The position numbers were made by a program, and so were the translations under genes. The notes under the pieces were generated by a model. The model saw nothing but the letters and a program-made list of their open reading frames with translations. It did no database searches and was not told the DNA's origin. From Hydrogenophaga pseudoflava NBRC 102511 (lineage in GTDB: Bacteria; Pseudomonadota; Gammaproteobacteria; Burkholderiales; Burkholderiaceae_C), in the NCBI RefSeq assembly GCF_001592285.1, contig NZ_BCWQ01000002.1, positions 124,001 through 188,000 on the forward strand: a stretch of DNA of 64,000 nucleotides, given 5' to 3'. Shown here in pieces: positions 9,261 through 20,007 of this stretch; positions within the stretch are counted from its first letter, which is position 1, and each line of letters starts with the position of its first letter.

Positions 9261-10052
9261 TCAGCCGAAGCGGCCGGTGATGTAGTCCTCGGTCTCGGTG
9301 CGCGTGGGCTTGAAGAAGATCTGCTCGGTGGAGCCGAACTCGATCAGCTCGCCCAGGTACATGTAGGCCGTGAAGTCGCTGCAGCGTGCGGCCTGCTGCA
9401 TGTTGTGCGTGACGATGGCAATCGTGTAGTCCTTCTTGAGCTCGTGCACCAGCTCTTCCACCTTGCCGGTGGAGATCGGGTCCAGCGCCGAGGTCGGCTC
9501 GTCCAGCAGCAGCACCGAGGGCTTGACCGCCACGCTGCGGGCGATGCACAGGCGCTGCTGCTGACCGCCGGAGAGCGACAGGCCGCTCTGGTGCAGCTTG
9601 TCCTTCACCTCGTTCCACAGCGCTGCCTTGCTCAGGGCCCACTCCACGCGGTCGTCCATCTCGCTGTTCGAGAGGCTTTCGTAGAGGCGCACACCGAAGG
9701 CGATGTTGTCGTAGATCGACATCGGGAACGGCGTCGGCTTCTGGAACACCATGCCGATGCGCGCGCGCAGCAGGTTCAGATCCTGCTTCGGGTCGAGGAT
9801 GTTGTCGCCGTAGAAGTTGATCTGGCCTTCGGCGCGCTGGCCGGGGTAGAGGCTGTACATGCGGTTGAGCGTGCGCAGCAGCGTGGACTTGCCGCAGCCC
9901 GACGGGCCGATGAAGGCGGTGACCTTCTTCTCGGCGATGTTCATGGTCACGTTCTTCAGACCCTGGAACTTGCCGTAGAAAAAGTTGAGATTGCGCACCT
10001 CGAGCGCGTTGCGCTGTTCGACGGCGGCGGGAGCGATGGCGGTGGCGGTCAT
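9261..10052 (-). CDS. pstB: Phosphate ABC transporter ATP-binding protein PstB
   Basis: ATPase of the high-affinity Pi importer, 263 residues. It has Walker [10 protein letters not shown], the Q-loop (V-F-Q-K-P), the ABC signature L-S-G-G-Q-Q-Q-R, Walker [12 protein letters not shown] and the H-switch (V-T-H-N-M). The start at 10052 (M-T-A-T-A) agrees with the usual PstB length; an in-frame start 69 bases upstream would add an unconserved extension reaching toward pstA. It probably works as a dimer under PstA and PstC in the inner membrane and relays transport status to PhoU and PhoR. Confidence 0.97.
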   Translation of the reverse strand: MTATAIAPAAVEQRNALEVRNLNFFYGKFQGLKNVTMNIAEKKVTAFIGPSGCGKSTLLRTLNRMYSLYPGQRAEGQINFYGDNILDPKQDLNLLRARIGMVFQKPTPFPMSIYDNIAFGVRLYESLSNSEMDDRVEWALSKAALWNEVKDKLHQSGLSLSGGQQQRLCIARSVAVKPSVLLLDEPTSALDPISTGKVEELVHELKKDYTIAIVTHNMQQAARCSDFTAYMYLGELIEFGSTEQIFFKPTRTETEDYITGRFG

Positions 10053-10083
10053 GTGGGTGGTTTCCGTGTGGGTGGCGCCTGGC

Positions 10084-10941
10084 TCAGGCAGGAGTCTTGT
10101 TCCGGAAGAAGACGCGGGCAACGATGTTCAGGATGAGGACGGCCAGGGTGATCAGCAGCGCGCCGCCCCAGGCCAGACGGATCCAGTTGTCGTAAGGGCT
10201 CATGGCGAACTGGAAGATCACGACCGGCAGGTTGGCCATGGGCTTGCTCATGTCGGCGTTGAAGAACTGGTTGTTCAGCGCAGTGAACAGCAGCGGTGCG
10301 GTCTCGCCGCTGATGCGGGCCACGGCCAGCAGCAGGCCGGTCATCACACCGCTCTTGGCGGCGCGCAGCGTGACCATGGAGGCCACCTTCCAGCGCGGCG
10401 CGCCCAGGGCGAACGCCGCCTCGCGCAGGCTGCCCGGCACCAGTCGCAGCATGTTCTCGGTGGTGCGCACGATCACCGGCACCGCGATCAGCGACAGCGC
10501 CAGCGTGCCGGCCCAGCCGGAGAAACCGCCGACCGTGGCCACCGCGATGGCGTAGACGAACAGGCCCAGCACGATCGAGGGGGCCGACAGCATGATGTCG
10601 GTGACGAAGCGGGTCAGCTCGGCCGTCTTGCTGGTGTCGCCGTACTCGGCCAGGTAGACGCCGGCAAAGATGCCGATGGGCGTGGCGAACAGCACGGTGG
10701 CGCCCACCATCAGCAGGCTGCCGACGATGGCGTTGCGCAGGCCGCCGCCTTCCGAACCCGGCGCCGGCGTGTCCTGGGTGAACATGTTCAGGTCCAGCGC
10801 AGCCAGGCCGTTGGACAGCAGCACGTACAGGATCCACAGCAGCACCGCCAGGCCCAGCACCATGGAGCCCATGGACAGGGTCAACCCGACGGCGTTGGAG
10901 AGCTTGCGGCGCTGGTAGAGGGTTTTGTTGAAATCGGTCAT
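10084..10941 (-). CDS. pstA: Phosphate ABC transporter permease PstA
   Basis: Inner-membrane permease of 285 residues with about six transmembrane segments. The cytoplasmic EAA-type loop that contacts PstB reads [11 protein letters not shown] near residue 175. The N-terminus is short and basic (Q-R-R-K-L) before the first membrane segment, as usual for PstA. It lies between pstC (one base apart) and pstB (31 bases), and with PstC forms the Pi channel. Confidence 0.96.
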   Translation of the reverse strand: MTDFNKTLYQRRKLSNAVGLTLSMGSMVLGLAVLLWILYVLLSNGLAALDLNMFTQDTPAPGSEGGGLRNAIVGSLLMVGATVLFATPIGIFAGVYLAEYGDTSKTAELTRFVTDIMLSAPSIVLGLFVYAIAVATVGGFSGWAGTLALSLIAVPVIVRTTENMLRLVPGSLREAAFALGAPRWKVASMVTLRAAKSGVMTGLLLAVARISGETAPLLFTALNNQFFNADMSKPMANLPVVIFQFAMSPYDNWIRLAWGGALLITLAVLILNIVARVFFRNKTPA

Positions 10942-10942
10942 G

Positions 10943-11941
10943 TCAGAGTCCCTTGGCCTTTTCGCCGCGCACGATCATCCACTTGGCCAAGGCCAGCACG
11001 ATGAAGGTGATGACAAACAGCAGGAAGCCCAGCGCGAACAGGGCCGAGATGTGGAAGTCGGCGGCTTCGCCGAATTCGTTGGCCAGGGTCGAGGCGATCG
11101 AGGTGCCCGGCGAGAACAGCGAGCTCGGCATGCGGTTGGCGTTGCCGATCACGAAGGTGACGGCCATGGTCTCGCCCAGCGCGCGGCCCAGGCCCAGCAT
11201 CACGCCACCGATCACGCCCTTCTGCGTGTAGGGCAGCACCACGCGCCGCACCACTTCCCAGGTCGTGCAACCCAGGCCGTAGGCCGACTCGCGCAGGATG
11301 GGCGGCACGATCTCGAACACGTCGCGCATCACCGCGGCGACGAAGGGCAGCACCATGAAGGCCAGCACGATGCCGGCGGCCAGGATGCCCATACCGTTGG
11401 TGGAACCACCGAACAGGAAGCCGATCAGGGGCATGCCGCTCATGAGCTTCTGCACCGGCACCTGGAAGTAGTCGGCGAACAGCGGTGCGAACACGAACAG
11501 GCCGAACATGCCGTAGATGATGGACGGCACGGCGGCCAGCAGCTCGATGGACGTGCCCAGCGGGCGGCGCAGCCAGGGCGGGCAGGTTTCGGTCAGGAAC
11601 AGCGCGATGCCGAAGGCCAGCGGCACCGCGATCAGCAGCGCGATGCCGGCGCTGGCCAGGGTGCCGACGATGGCGATCGCGGCACCGAATTCTTCGTTGA
11701 TGATGTCCCACTCGACGTACCAGATGAACCGGGCGCCGAACTTCTGCAGGACGGGCAGCGCATTGATGAACAGCGAGACGATGATGCCCAGAAGGGCGAA
11801 CAGCACCAGCAGCGAGAACAGCTGGGTGATGCGGTGAAAAAGGGCATCCTGCAACCGCTGCTTGCGCGCGATCGACAGCATGCGGGAGTTGGCTGGCGCT
11901 GCAGCCTCGGATGGCGACGTCATGGTGATGCCCACGCTCAT
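10943..11941 (-). CDS. pstC: Phosphate ABC transporter permease PstC
   Basis: Inner-membrane permease of about 332 residues with six or more transmembrane segments and the EAA-type loop L-R-E-S-A-Y-G-L-G, partner of PstA. Two starts are possible: ATG at 11968 and ATG at 11941. The second has a well-placed aagggga seven bases upstream and gives M-S-V-G-I-T, so I prefer it. The gene is separated from pstS by a strong stem-loop that may trim or protect the transcript, which fits the need for much more PstS than PstC. Confidence 0.95.
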   Translation of the reverse strand: MSVGITMTSPSEAAAPANSRMLSIARKQRLQDALFHRITQLFSLLVLFALLGIIVSLFINALPVLQKFGARFIWYVEWDIINEEFGAAIAIVGTLASAGIALLIAVPLAFGIALFLTETCPPWLRRPLGTSIELLAAVPSIIYGMFGLFVFAPLFADYFQVPVQKLMSGMPLIGFLFGGSTNGMGILAAGIVLAFMVLPFVAAVMRDVFEIVPPILRESAYGLGCTTWEVVRRVVLPYTQKGVIGGVMLGLGRALGETMAVTFVIGNANRMPSSLFSPGTSIASTLANEFGEAADFHISALFALGFLLFVITFIVLALAKWMIVRGEKAKGL

Positions 11942-11978
11942 GATGGGGTCCCCTTCAGGTGCTTTCATACCGTTGAAA

Positions 11979-12019
11979 GGCCCGGGAACCGGTGCAAAGT
12001 GTGCACCAGAGCCCGGGCC
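11979..12019 (-). promoter_or_regulatory. Stem-loop between pstS and pstC
   Basis: GGCCCGGG (11979-11986) pairs with CCCGGGCC (12012-12019), and inside it GGTGCA (11991-11996) pairs with TGCACC (12002-12007), with a 5-nt loop and a 4x4 internal loop. No T-run follows on the minus strand, so it is not a full intrinsic terminator. Its place, 14 bases after the pstS stop, suggests an RNA-stabilising or processing hairpin that sets the pstS:pstCAB ratio (inference). Confidence 0.6.
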
Positions 12020-12032
12020 ACGGGTGCCGGTC

Positions 12033-13064
12033 TTACTTGGCGACCTGGTTCCAGACCTTGCTGCGGATCTGGGCGGTCAGGGCATCGGGCAGCGGCACAT
12101 AGTCCAGTTCGGTGGCCAGGGTCTTGCCCTTGCTGAAGGCCCAGTCGAAGAACTTCAGGGCTTCGGCCGACGCGACCTTGTCGGCCGGGTTCTTGTACAT
12201 CAGGATGAACGAGGCGGTGGACACGGGCCAGGCATTGTCGCCCTTGGCGTTGACCATGGAGATGCCCATGCCCGGCACGCTGAACCAGTCGGCGCTGGCG
12301 GCGGCGGCTGCGAAGGTCGCGTCGTCGGGGCTGACGTACTTGCCGTTGGCGTTCTGCAGCTGCATGAAGTTCATCTTGTTCTTCTTCACGTAGGCGTATT
12401 CCACGTAGCCGACCGCACCCTTGATGCGGTTGACGTTGGCGGCCACGCCTTCGTTGCCCTTGCCACCGACAGACGAAGCGGCCGGCCACTTGACGGCGGC
12501 ACCCTTGCCCACGGAATCGGCCCACTCCTTGCTGACGGCGCTGAGGTAGTCGGTCCAGTTGAAGGTGGTGCCCGAACCGTCGGCGCGGTGCACCACGGTG
12601 ATGTTCTCTTCCGGCAGCTTCTTGCCGGGGTTCAGGGCGACCAGCTTGGGGTCGTTCCACTTGGCGATCTTGCCCATGAACATTTCGGCCAGCACGGGGC
12701 CGGTCACGCGCAGTTCGCCAGGCTGGAAGCCTTCCAGGTTGATCACGGGCACGGTGCCGCCGATGATGGCCGGAAACTGAATCATGCCGTCCTTGTCCAG
12801 CTCTTCACCCTTGACCGGCGCGTCGGTGGCACCGAAGGTCACGGTCTTGGCGCGGATCTGCTTGATGCCGCCGGAGGAACCGATGGACTGGTAGTTCAGG
12901 CCGGTGCCGGTTTCCTTCTTGTAGGCCTCGGCCCACTTGGCATAGACCGGGAACGGGAAGGTGGCGCCCGCGCCTGTGATGTCGGCGGCAAAGGCCGGGG
13001 CAATCGCCATGGTGGCCAGGGCGGCAGCGGCGACGGTCTTCAGAAGGGAACGTTTGGTGATCAT
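12033..13064 (-). CDS. pstS: Phosphate ABC transporter periplasmic Pi-binding protein PstS
   Basis: Secreted binding protein of 343 residues. A signal peptide of about 26 residues (M-I-T-K-R-S-L-L-K, hydrophobic core, A-F-A-A) precedes the mature [13 protein letters not shown] start, the hallmark of PstS. Phosphate-contact motifs include Q-S-I-G-S-S-G-G near 60 and H-R-A-D-G-S-G-T-T near 160. I chose ATG 13064 because it begins the signal peptide and is preceded by gagga; the frame upstream runs into the promoter. It is the first gene of pstSCAB-phoU-phoB-phoR and has a Pho-box promoter just upstream. Confidence 0.97.
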   Translation of the reverse strand: MITKRSLLKTVAAAALATMAIAPAFAADITGAGATFPFPVYAKWAEAYKKETGTGLNYQSIGSSGGIKQIRAKTVTFGATDAPVKGEELDKDGMIQFPAIIGGTVPVINLEGFQPGELRVTGPVLAEMFMGKIAKWNDPKLVALNPGKKLPEENITVVHRADGSGTTFNWTDYLSAVSKEWADSVGKGAAVKWPAASSVGGKGNEGVAANVNRIKGAVGYVEYAYVKKNKMNFMQLQNANGKYVSPDDATFAAAAASADWFSVPGMGISMVNAKGDNAWPVSTASFILMYKNPADKVASAEALKFFDWAFSKGKTLATELDYVPLPDALTAQIRSKVWNQVAK

Positions 13065-13104
13065 TCGGGTCCTCACGGGTTGGTGAAAAGGTTCACAACC
13101 CGGG

Positions 13105-13110
13105 ACTCTA
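13105..13110 (-). promoter_or_regulatory. Candidate -10 element of the pst operon
   Basis: On the minus strand TAGAGT lies exactly 10 bases downstream of the Pho box at 13121-13138. This is the spacing known for PhoB-activated promoters, where the Pho box replaces the -35 element. Confidence 0.55.
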
Positions 13111-13120
13111 GGCACCCACC

Positions 13121-13138
13121 GTGACAGCTCTGTGACAA
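13121..13138 (-). promoter_or_regulatory. Pho box before pstS
   Basis: Read on the minus strand, TTGTCAC-AGAG-CTGTCAC is two 7-bp direct repeats 11 bp apart, close to the PhoB consensus CTGTCAT-N4-CTGTCAT. A further perfect half-site, CTGTCAT, lies upstream at 13153-13159, roughly in helical phase, with a degenerate unit between. The tandem array points to cooperative PhoB binding and autoregulation of the pst-pho operon. Confidence 0.8.
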
Positions 13139-13162
13139 AACGGCGATGTCATATGACAGCCG

Positions 13163-13723
13163 TCAGAAAAGGCGGGCCATGTCCTGCACGTCTTCCGCAA
13201 ACATCTGGCCTCTTTCGGCCAGCAGCAGGCGGCCGTCCGCCCCCGCCAGCAGCGTCACCGGCAGGCCCTTGGGCTTGGGGAATGCCTGGCGCCAGGCCGG
13301 GGAGGCCCAGGCGGCCGGGAATCCGTAGCCTTTCTTCTTAAGATACTCCGCCGCATCGGCCGGCTTCCGGTCGATCGACAGGGCCAGCATCTGCAGGCCG
13401 CGCCCCTGCTGCGCCTTCCAGAAGGCGTCCATCTCCGGGCTCTGCAGGGCGCAGAACGGACAGATGCTGGACCACCAGTACACCAGCAGCGGCTTGCCGC
13501 GCGCCTGCGCGGGGTCGAAACGCCCGCCACCAATGAGGTCGACCGGCGGCACCGCGAGGGTGCTGCCCAGTGCTGGCAGCGGCGGCGCCTTGGCTTCTTC
13601 GGCGGCAGCCGACACCGGCTGACCCAGGACGGGTCTCACCAGCCCGCCAGCGACCAGGGTCATCGCCGCGCCCAGCCACTGGCGACGGCCGGAAGAGGTT
13701 TTGAAGCGGGTGCGCGGGTTCAT
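13163..13723 (-). CDS. TlpA-like periplasmic thioredoxin-fold protein
   Basis: Exported protein of 186 residues with a signal sequence containing R-R-Q-W-L-G followed by a hydrophobic stretch. The thioredoxin-like domain (about 50-180) carries the redox motif C-P-F-C in W-W-S-S-I-C-P-F-C and a cis-proline loop G-L-P-V-T. This is the TlpA/ResA-like family, which acts in periplasmic disulfide reduction or cytochrome c maturation; the substrate is unknown. The R-R motif could mark a Tat signal, but the twin-arginine context is incomplete. It ends just before the pstS promoter on the same strand and starts divergently from ppx, 130 bases away; I see no clear promoter motif in that gap. Confidence 0.85.
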   Translation of the reverse strand: MNPRTRFKTSSGRRQWLGAAMTLVAGGLVRPVLGQPVSAAAEEAKAPPLPALGSTLAVPPVDLIGGGRFDPAQARGKPLLVYWWSSICPFCALQSPEMDAFWKAQQGRGLQMLALSIDRKPADAAEYLKKKGYGFPAAWASPAWRQAFPKPKGLPVTLLAGADGRLLLAERGQMFAEDVQDMARLF

Positions 13724-13853
13724 GTGGGCGGGTCCGGACAGGAAATGGGACGGGCGTGCGAAGAACGCAGCATACGCAGCCCGGGCCACGGCTTCAAGCC
13801 GGACGGCGCGGTCCATGCGTCACAATCGGCCCACTTTCGTCAGCGCCTGCCCC

Positions 13854-15335
13854 ATGCAAAACGGTACCCTGCTCGCCGCCATCGACCTTGGCTCCAACAG
13901 CTTCCGCCTCGAAATCGGGCGCCTCCAGGCGGGCCACATCGAGCGCATCGAGTACCTCAAGGAAACCGTGCGCCAGGGCAACGGGCTGGACGACAACAAG
14001 ATGCTCAGCCCGGCGGCCATGCAGCGCGGCTGGGACTGCCTGGCCCGCTTCGCCGAGCGCCTGCACGGCTTTCGCAAGCAGCAGGTGCGCGCGGTGGCCA
14101 CCCAGACCCTGCGCGAGGCGCGCAACCGGGACGACTTCCTGCAAAAGGCGCAGGCCATCCTCGGTTTCGGCATCGAAGTGATCTCGGGCCAGGAGGAGGC
14201 GCGGCTGATCTACCAGGGCGTCTCCCACCTGCTGCCGCAGTCGGACGAGCGGCGGCTGGTGGTGGACATCGGTGGCCGCTCCACCGAACTGATCATCGGC
14301 CAGGGCTACACCGCCCGCCAGATGGAGTCGTACCGGCTGGGCAGCGTGGCCTGGTCCACGCGCTACTTTCCCAAGGGACAGTTCACCGCCGACGCCTTCC
14401 GCACGGCCGAGATCGCGGCCAAGGCGGTGCTCGACCAGGCGCTGGACAGCTTTCCGCCGTCGCTGTGGTCGGTCGCCTACGGCTCCTCGGGCACGGTGGG
14501 CGCAGTGGCCGACGTACTGGCCGCCAACGGCCGGCCGGCCGGCGTGGTCACGCGCGACGGCCTGGACTGGCTGGTCGAGCGCCTGATCAAGGCCGGGAGC
14601 GCCGACCAGCTGCGAATGGAAGGCATGAAGGACGACCGCCGGCCGGTGATCGGCGGCGGCGTGAGTGTGCTGCGCGCCGTGTTCGACCTGTTCGGTATCC
14701 AGGAGATGATTCCCGCCCAGGGTGCGCTGCGCCACGGCGCCCTCTACGACCTGATCGACCGCGACACCGGGGGCGGCGACGTGCGCGAGCGCACGGTGCG
14801 CTGGCTCAGCGAGCGCTTTTCGGTGGACGCCGCGCAGGCGCAACGGGTGAGCGAGGTGGCCACCGCCCTCTTCGCCCAGGTCGCCGCCGGCGAGGCCAAC
14901 GAGCGCTTCTCGCAGAAGCTGGCCTGGGCGGCGCGGCTGCACGAGATCGGCACCCACATTTCGCACGACCGCTCCTACCACCACGGCGCCTACATCCTGG
15001 ACAACGTGGACGCCTCGGGCTTCTCGTTCCCCGAACTGCACCGCATGAGCCAGCTGGTGCTGGGTCAGCGGGGCAAGCTGCGCAAGCTGGAGGAACCCCT
15101 GCAGGACGAGCTGTTCGCCAAACAGCTGCTGTGCCTGCGGCTGGCGGTCATCCTGTGCCACGCGCGCCGGATGCCCGAACACGAGACCCTGAAGCTGGGC
15201 TACAAGCCCGGTGCGTTCCGGCTGGTGACACCCGAGGGATGGGCCCGGCGTTTCCCGCAGTCGGCCTGGTTGCTCGGCGAGGAGTTGCTGGCCTGGCAGA
15301 AAACAAACTGGAAATTCTCCGCCGACATCCGTTGA
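13854..15335 (+). CDS. ppx: Exopolyphosphatase (Ppx/GppA family)
   Basis: Cytoplasmic enzyme of 493 residues that removes terminal Pi from polyphosphate; GppA-type activity on pppGpp is also possible. The ASKHA-fold motifs are A-A-I-D-L-G-S-N-S-F-R at the N-terminus and V-V-D-I-G-G-R-S-T-E near 140; the usual G-G-G/G-G-S is G-G-R here. The C-terminal HD-like helical part (about 310-490) contains R-L-H-E-I-G and H-D-R-S-Y-H-H. I chose ATG 13854 because M-Q-N-G-T-L-L-A-A-I-D-L-G matches the family N-terminus; an ATG at 13815 would add 13 residues. Its setting between pst-pho and ppk1 fits a role in Pi release from stored polyphosphate. Confidence 0.93.
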   Translation: MQNGTLLAAIDLGSNSFRLEIGRLQAGHIERIEYLKETVRQGNGLDDNKMLSPAAMQRGWDCLARFAERLHGFRKQQVRAVATQTLREARNRDDFLQKAQAILGFGIEVISGQEEARLIYQGVSHLLPQSDERRLVVDIGGRSTELIIGQGYTARQMESYRLGSVAWSTRYFPKGQFTADAFRTAEIAAKAVLDQALDSFPPSLWSVAYGSSGTVGAVADVLAANGRPAGVVTRDGLDWLVERLIKAGSADQLRMEGMKDDRRPVIGGGVSVLRAVFDLFGIQEMIPAQGALRHGALYDLIDRDTGGGDVRERTVRWLSERFSVDAAQAQRVSEVATALFAQVAAGEANERFSQKLAWAARLHEIGTHISHDRSYHHGAYILDNVDASGFSFPELHRMSQLVLGQRGKLRKLEEPLQDELFAKQLLCLRLAVILCHARRMPEHETLKLGYKPGAFRLVTPEGWARRFPQSAWLLGEELLAWQKTNWKFSADIR

Positions 15336-15437
15336 AAGCGGCACGGCGACGTGTGTTCCGCGCCACATCGCTGCCCGATCAACCGATACCATCGCCCCCC
15401 AAAGGGCCTTCGGCGGCCTGAAAAACGAAGAAAAACA

Positions 15438-16553
15438 ATGGCTCTGATCGTGGTGGCGGAAGACGACGCAGGAACAATGCGTCTCATCGAGGCGGCCCTG
15501 CACCTGCAGGGGCATGAGGTGCTGACAGCCAACAACGGGCAGTCGGCGTGGATGACCATCCGGCAGTACCGGCCGGACCTGGTCGTCAGCGACATCAACA
15601 TGCCGGGTGTCAACGGCTTCGACCTGCTCAAGGCGGTGCGCGAACACGCGGCCCTGCAGCAGACCCCGTTCATCCTGCTGACCTCGCTGCAGGAGCGGCG
15701 CAACATGCGCCAGGGCATGACGCTGGGCGCCGACGACTACCTGACCAAACCCGTGCACCCGCGCGAACTGGTCGACGCGGTGGCCGCCCAGCTCAACCGC
15801 AAGGCCATGCGCACCGCGGCGCTGGAGCTGCAGGTGAAGGAGGCCGTGAACGAGGCCCTGGACGAACAGGCCTGGACCCTGCAGGAGCAGTACGAACTGC
15901 GGCTGGCCCACGAGCTGAGCGAACAGTGGCCCGGCGAGGCCCAGGGCGACCGCGAGGACTTCCACCCACAGGCCACCGTGCTGTTCGCCGACATCCGCAA
16001 CGACCGCGAGTGGGCCCGCGCCCTGGACCCGCAGCAACTGGCCATGATGCTCAAGCGCTACTACGAGGGTGGCGGCGACACGGTCCACCTGTTCGGCGCC
16101 ACCTCGGCCCACTTTGTCGGCGACGGGTTGCTGGCGGTGTTCACCGACCGCACGTCCAAAACCTCCGCCCACCAGGGCCTGCGCGCGGTCAAGGCCGCCT
16201 TTGGCCTGCGCAAGTCGGCCGCGGCGATGCAGGGCTGGGTGCAGCAGCAGTTCCCCGACCTGGCGCTGCCGCGCTTCGAGGCGGGCATCGCCATCCACAG
16301 CGGTCCGGTGGCGATGATGCGGCTGGACGGCCTGCTGGGCGGCGCGGCCCAGGTGCTGCCGGTGGGTGAAACTGTGGTCAACGCTCTGGCGATGCAGCGC
16401 GCCGCCGTCGGCCCGCACCCGGTGACGCTGTCGATCCCGGTGCTGCGCGCGGTGACCGGGGCGGTGCAGCCCGTCTCGCGCCACTTCGTCACCCTGCCCC
16501 AGTGTCCCGAGCCGCTGGAGGTGTGCGCCGTCGACCCCCTGCCCGCGACCTGA
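15438..16553 (+). CDS. Response regulator with adenylate/guanylate cyclase output domain
   Basis: Protein of 371 residues. A CheY-like receiver (about 1-120) has acidic E/D residues in V-V-A-E-D-D, phospho-acceptor D52 in S-D-I-N-M-P-G and K104 in L-T-K-P. A helical linker leads to a class III nucleotide cyclase-like domain (about 175-365). Both metal-binding aspartates are present: D185 in V-L-F-A-D-I and D229 in F-V-G-D-G-L-L-A-V-F. The residue before F-V-G-D is His rather than the usual Lys/Arg and the first subdomain is short, so activity and base specificity are uncertain. The hybrid kinase begins three bases after this stop, so the two are probably cognate. Whether it makes cAMP or cGMP, or is a degenerate sensor of nucleotides, cannot be read from sequence. 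Confidence 0.85.
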   Translation: MALIVVAEDDAGTMRLIEAALHLQGHEVLTANNGQSAWMTIRQYRPDLVVSDINMPGVNGFDLLKAVREHAALQQTPFILLTSLQERRNMRQGMTLGADDYLTKPVHPRELVDAVAAQLNRKAMRTAALELQVKEAVNEALDEQAWTLQEQYELRLAHELSEQWPGEAQGDREDFHPQATVLFADIRNDREWARALDPQQLAMMLKRYYEGGGDTVHLFGATSAHFVGDGLLAVFTDRTSKTSAHQGLRAVKAAFGLRKSAAAMQGWVQQQFPDLALPRFEAGIAIHSGPVAMMRLDGLLGGAAQVLPVGETVVNALAMQRAAVGPHPVTLSIPVLRAVTGAVQPVSRHFVTLPQCPEPLEVCAVDPLPAT

Positions 16554-16556
16554 CCC

Positions 16557-19496
<2,940 letters not shown>

Positions 19497-19519
19497 CGGC
19501 GGTCAGCAGGCCGGTCCGC

Positions 19520-20002
19520 TCAGACCAGTTCCGGCGTCTGCACCGTCACAATCACGGTCTGCATGCGGCCGTTGCGCTCGCGCTGGCGCAGCCACCAGAC
19601 CGAGCCCTTGCGCATGGTGCACTCGCCCTCGGGCAGGTTCAGCAGCTGGGCGATCACCTGGCCCAGCGTCGGCTGGTGCCCGATCACCAGCACCGGGCCG
19701 CGGCCCTCGGGCCAGCCCACCAGCGCCAGCACCGCGGCCGGGTCCGCCCCGGGCAGCAACTCGTCGCGCACGCGCAGCTTGCGGCCGAGCGCGTGGGCGG
19801 TCTGACGGGCCCGCTCGGCGGGGCTAACGTACACCTTGGCGCCGTCGGGCAATTGCCGGTCCAGCCAGGCGGCCATGCGCGCGGCCTGCTTCTCGCCGCG
19901 CGGGGTCAGGCGCCGTTCCAGGTCCAGCGGGTCGCCCTGCGCGCCCTGCTCGCCATAGGGGTGGTCCTGGGCTTCGGCGTGTCGCCAGAGGATGAGGTCC
20001 AT
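19520..20002 (-). CDS. sixA: SixA-type phosphohistidine phosphatase
   Basis: Histidine phosphatase superfamily protein of 160 residues. The catalytic motif L-W-R-H-A-E-A is near the N-terminus, and the second histidine lies in V-I-G-H-Q-P-T near residue 105. SixA removes phosphate from HPt domains of phosphorelays; in E. coli it also acts on PTS-Ntr components. Its position next to a hybrid kinase with an HPt domain (convergent, 23 bases apart) suggests a possible target, while co-orientation with ppk1 (five bases apart) suggests co-transcription with polyphosphate kinase. I chose ATG 20002, which gives the typical M-D-L-I-L-W-R-H start. Confidence 0.9.
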   Translation of the reverse strand: MDLILWRHAEAQDHPYGEQGAQGDPLDLERRLTPRGEKQAARMAAWLDRQLPDGAKVYVSPAERARQTAHALGRKLRVRDELLPGADPAAVLALVGWPEGRGPVLVIGHQPTLGQVIAQLLNLPEGECTMRKGSVWWLRQRERNGRMQTVIVTVQTPELV

Positions 20003-20007
20003 GGGGG

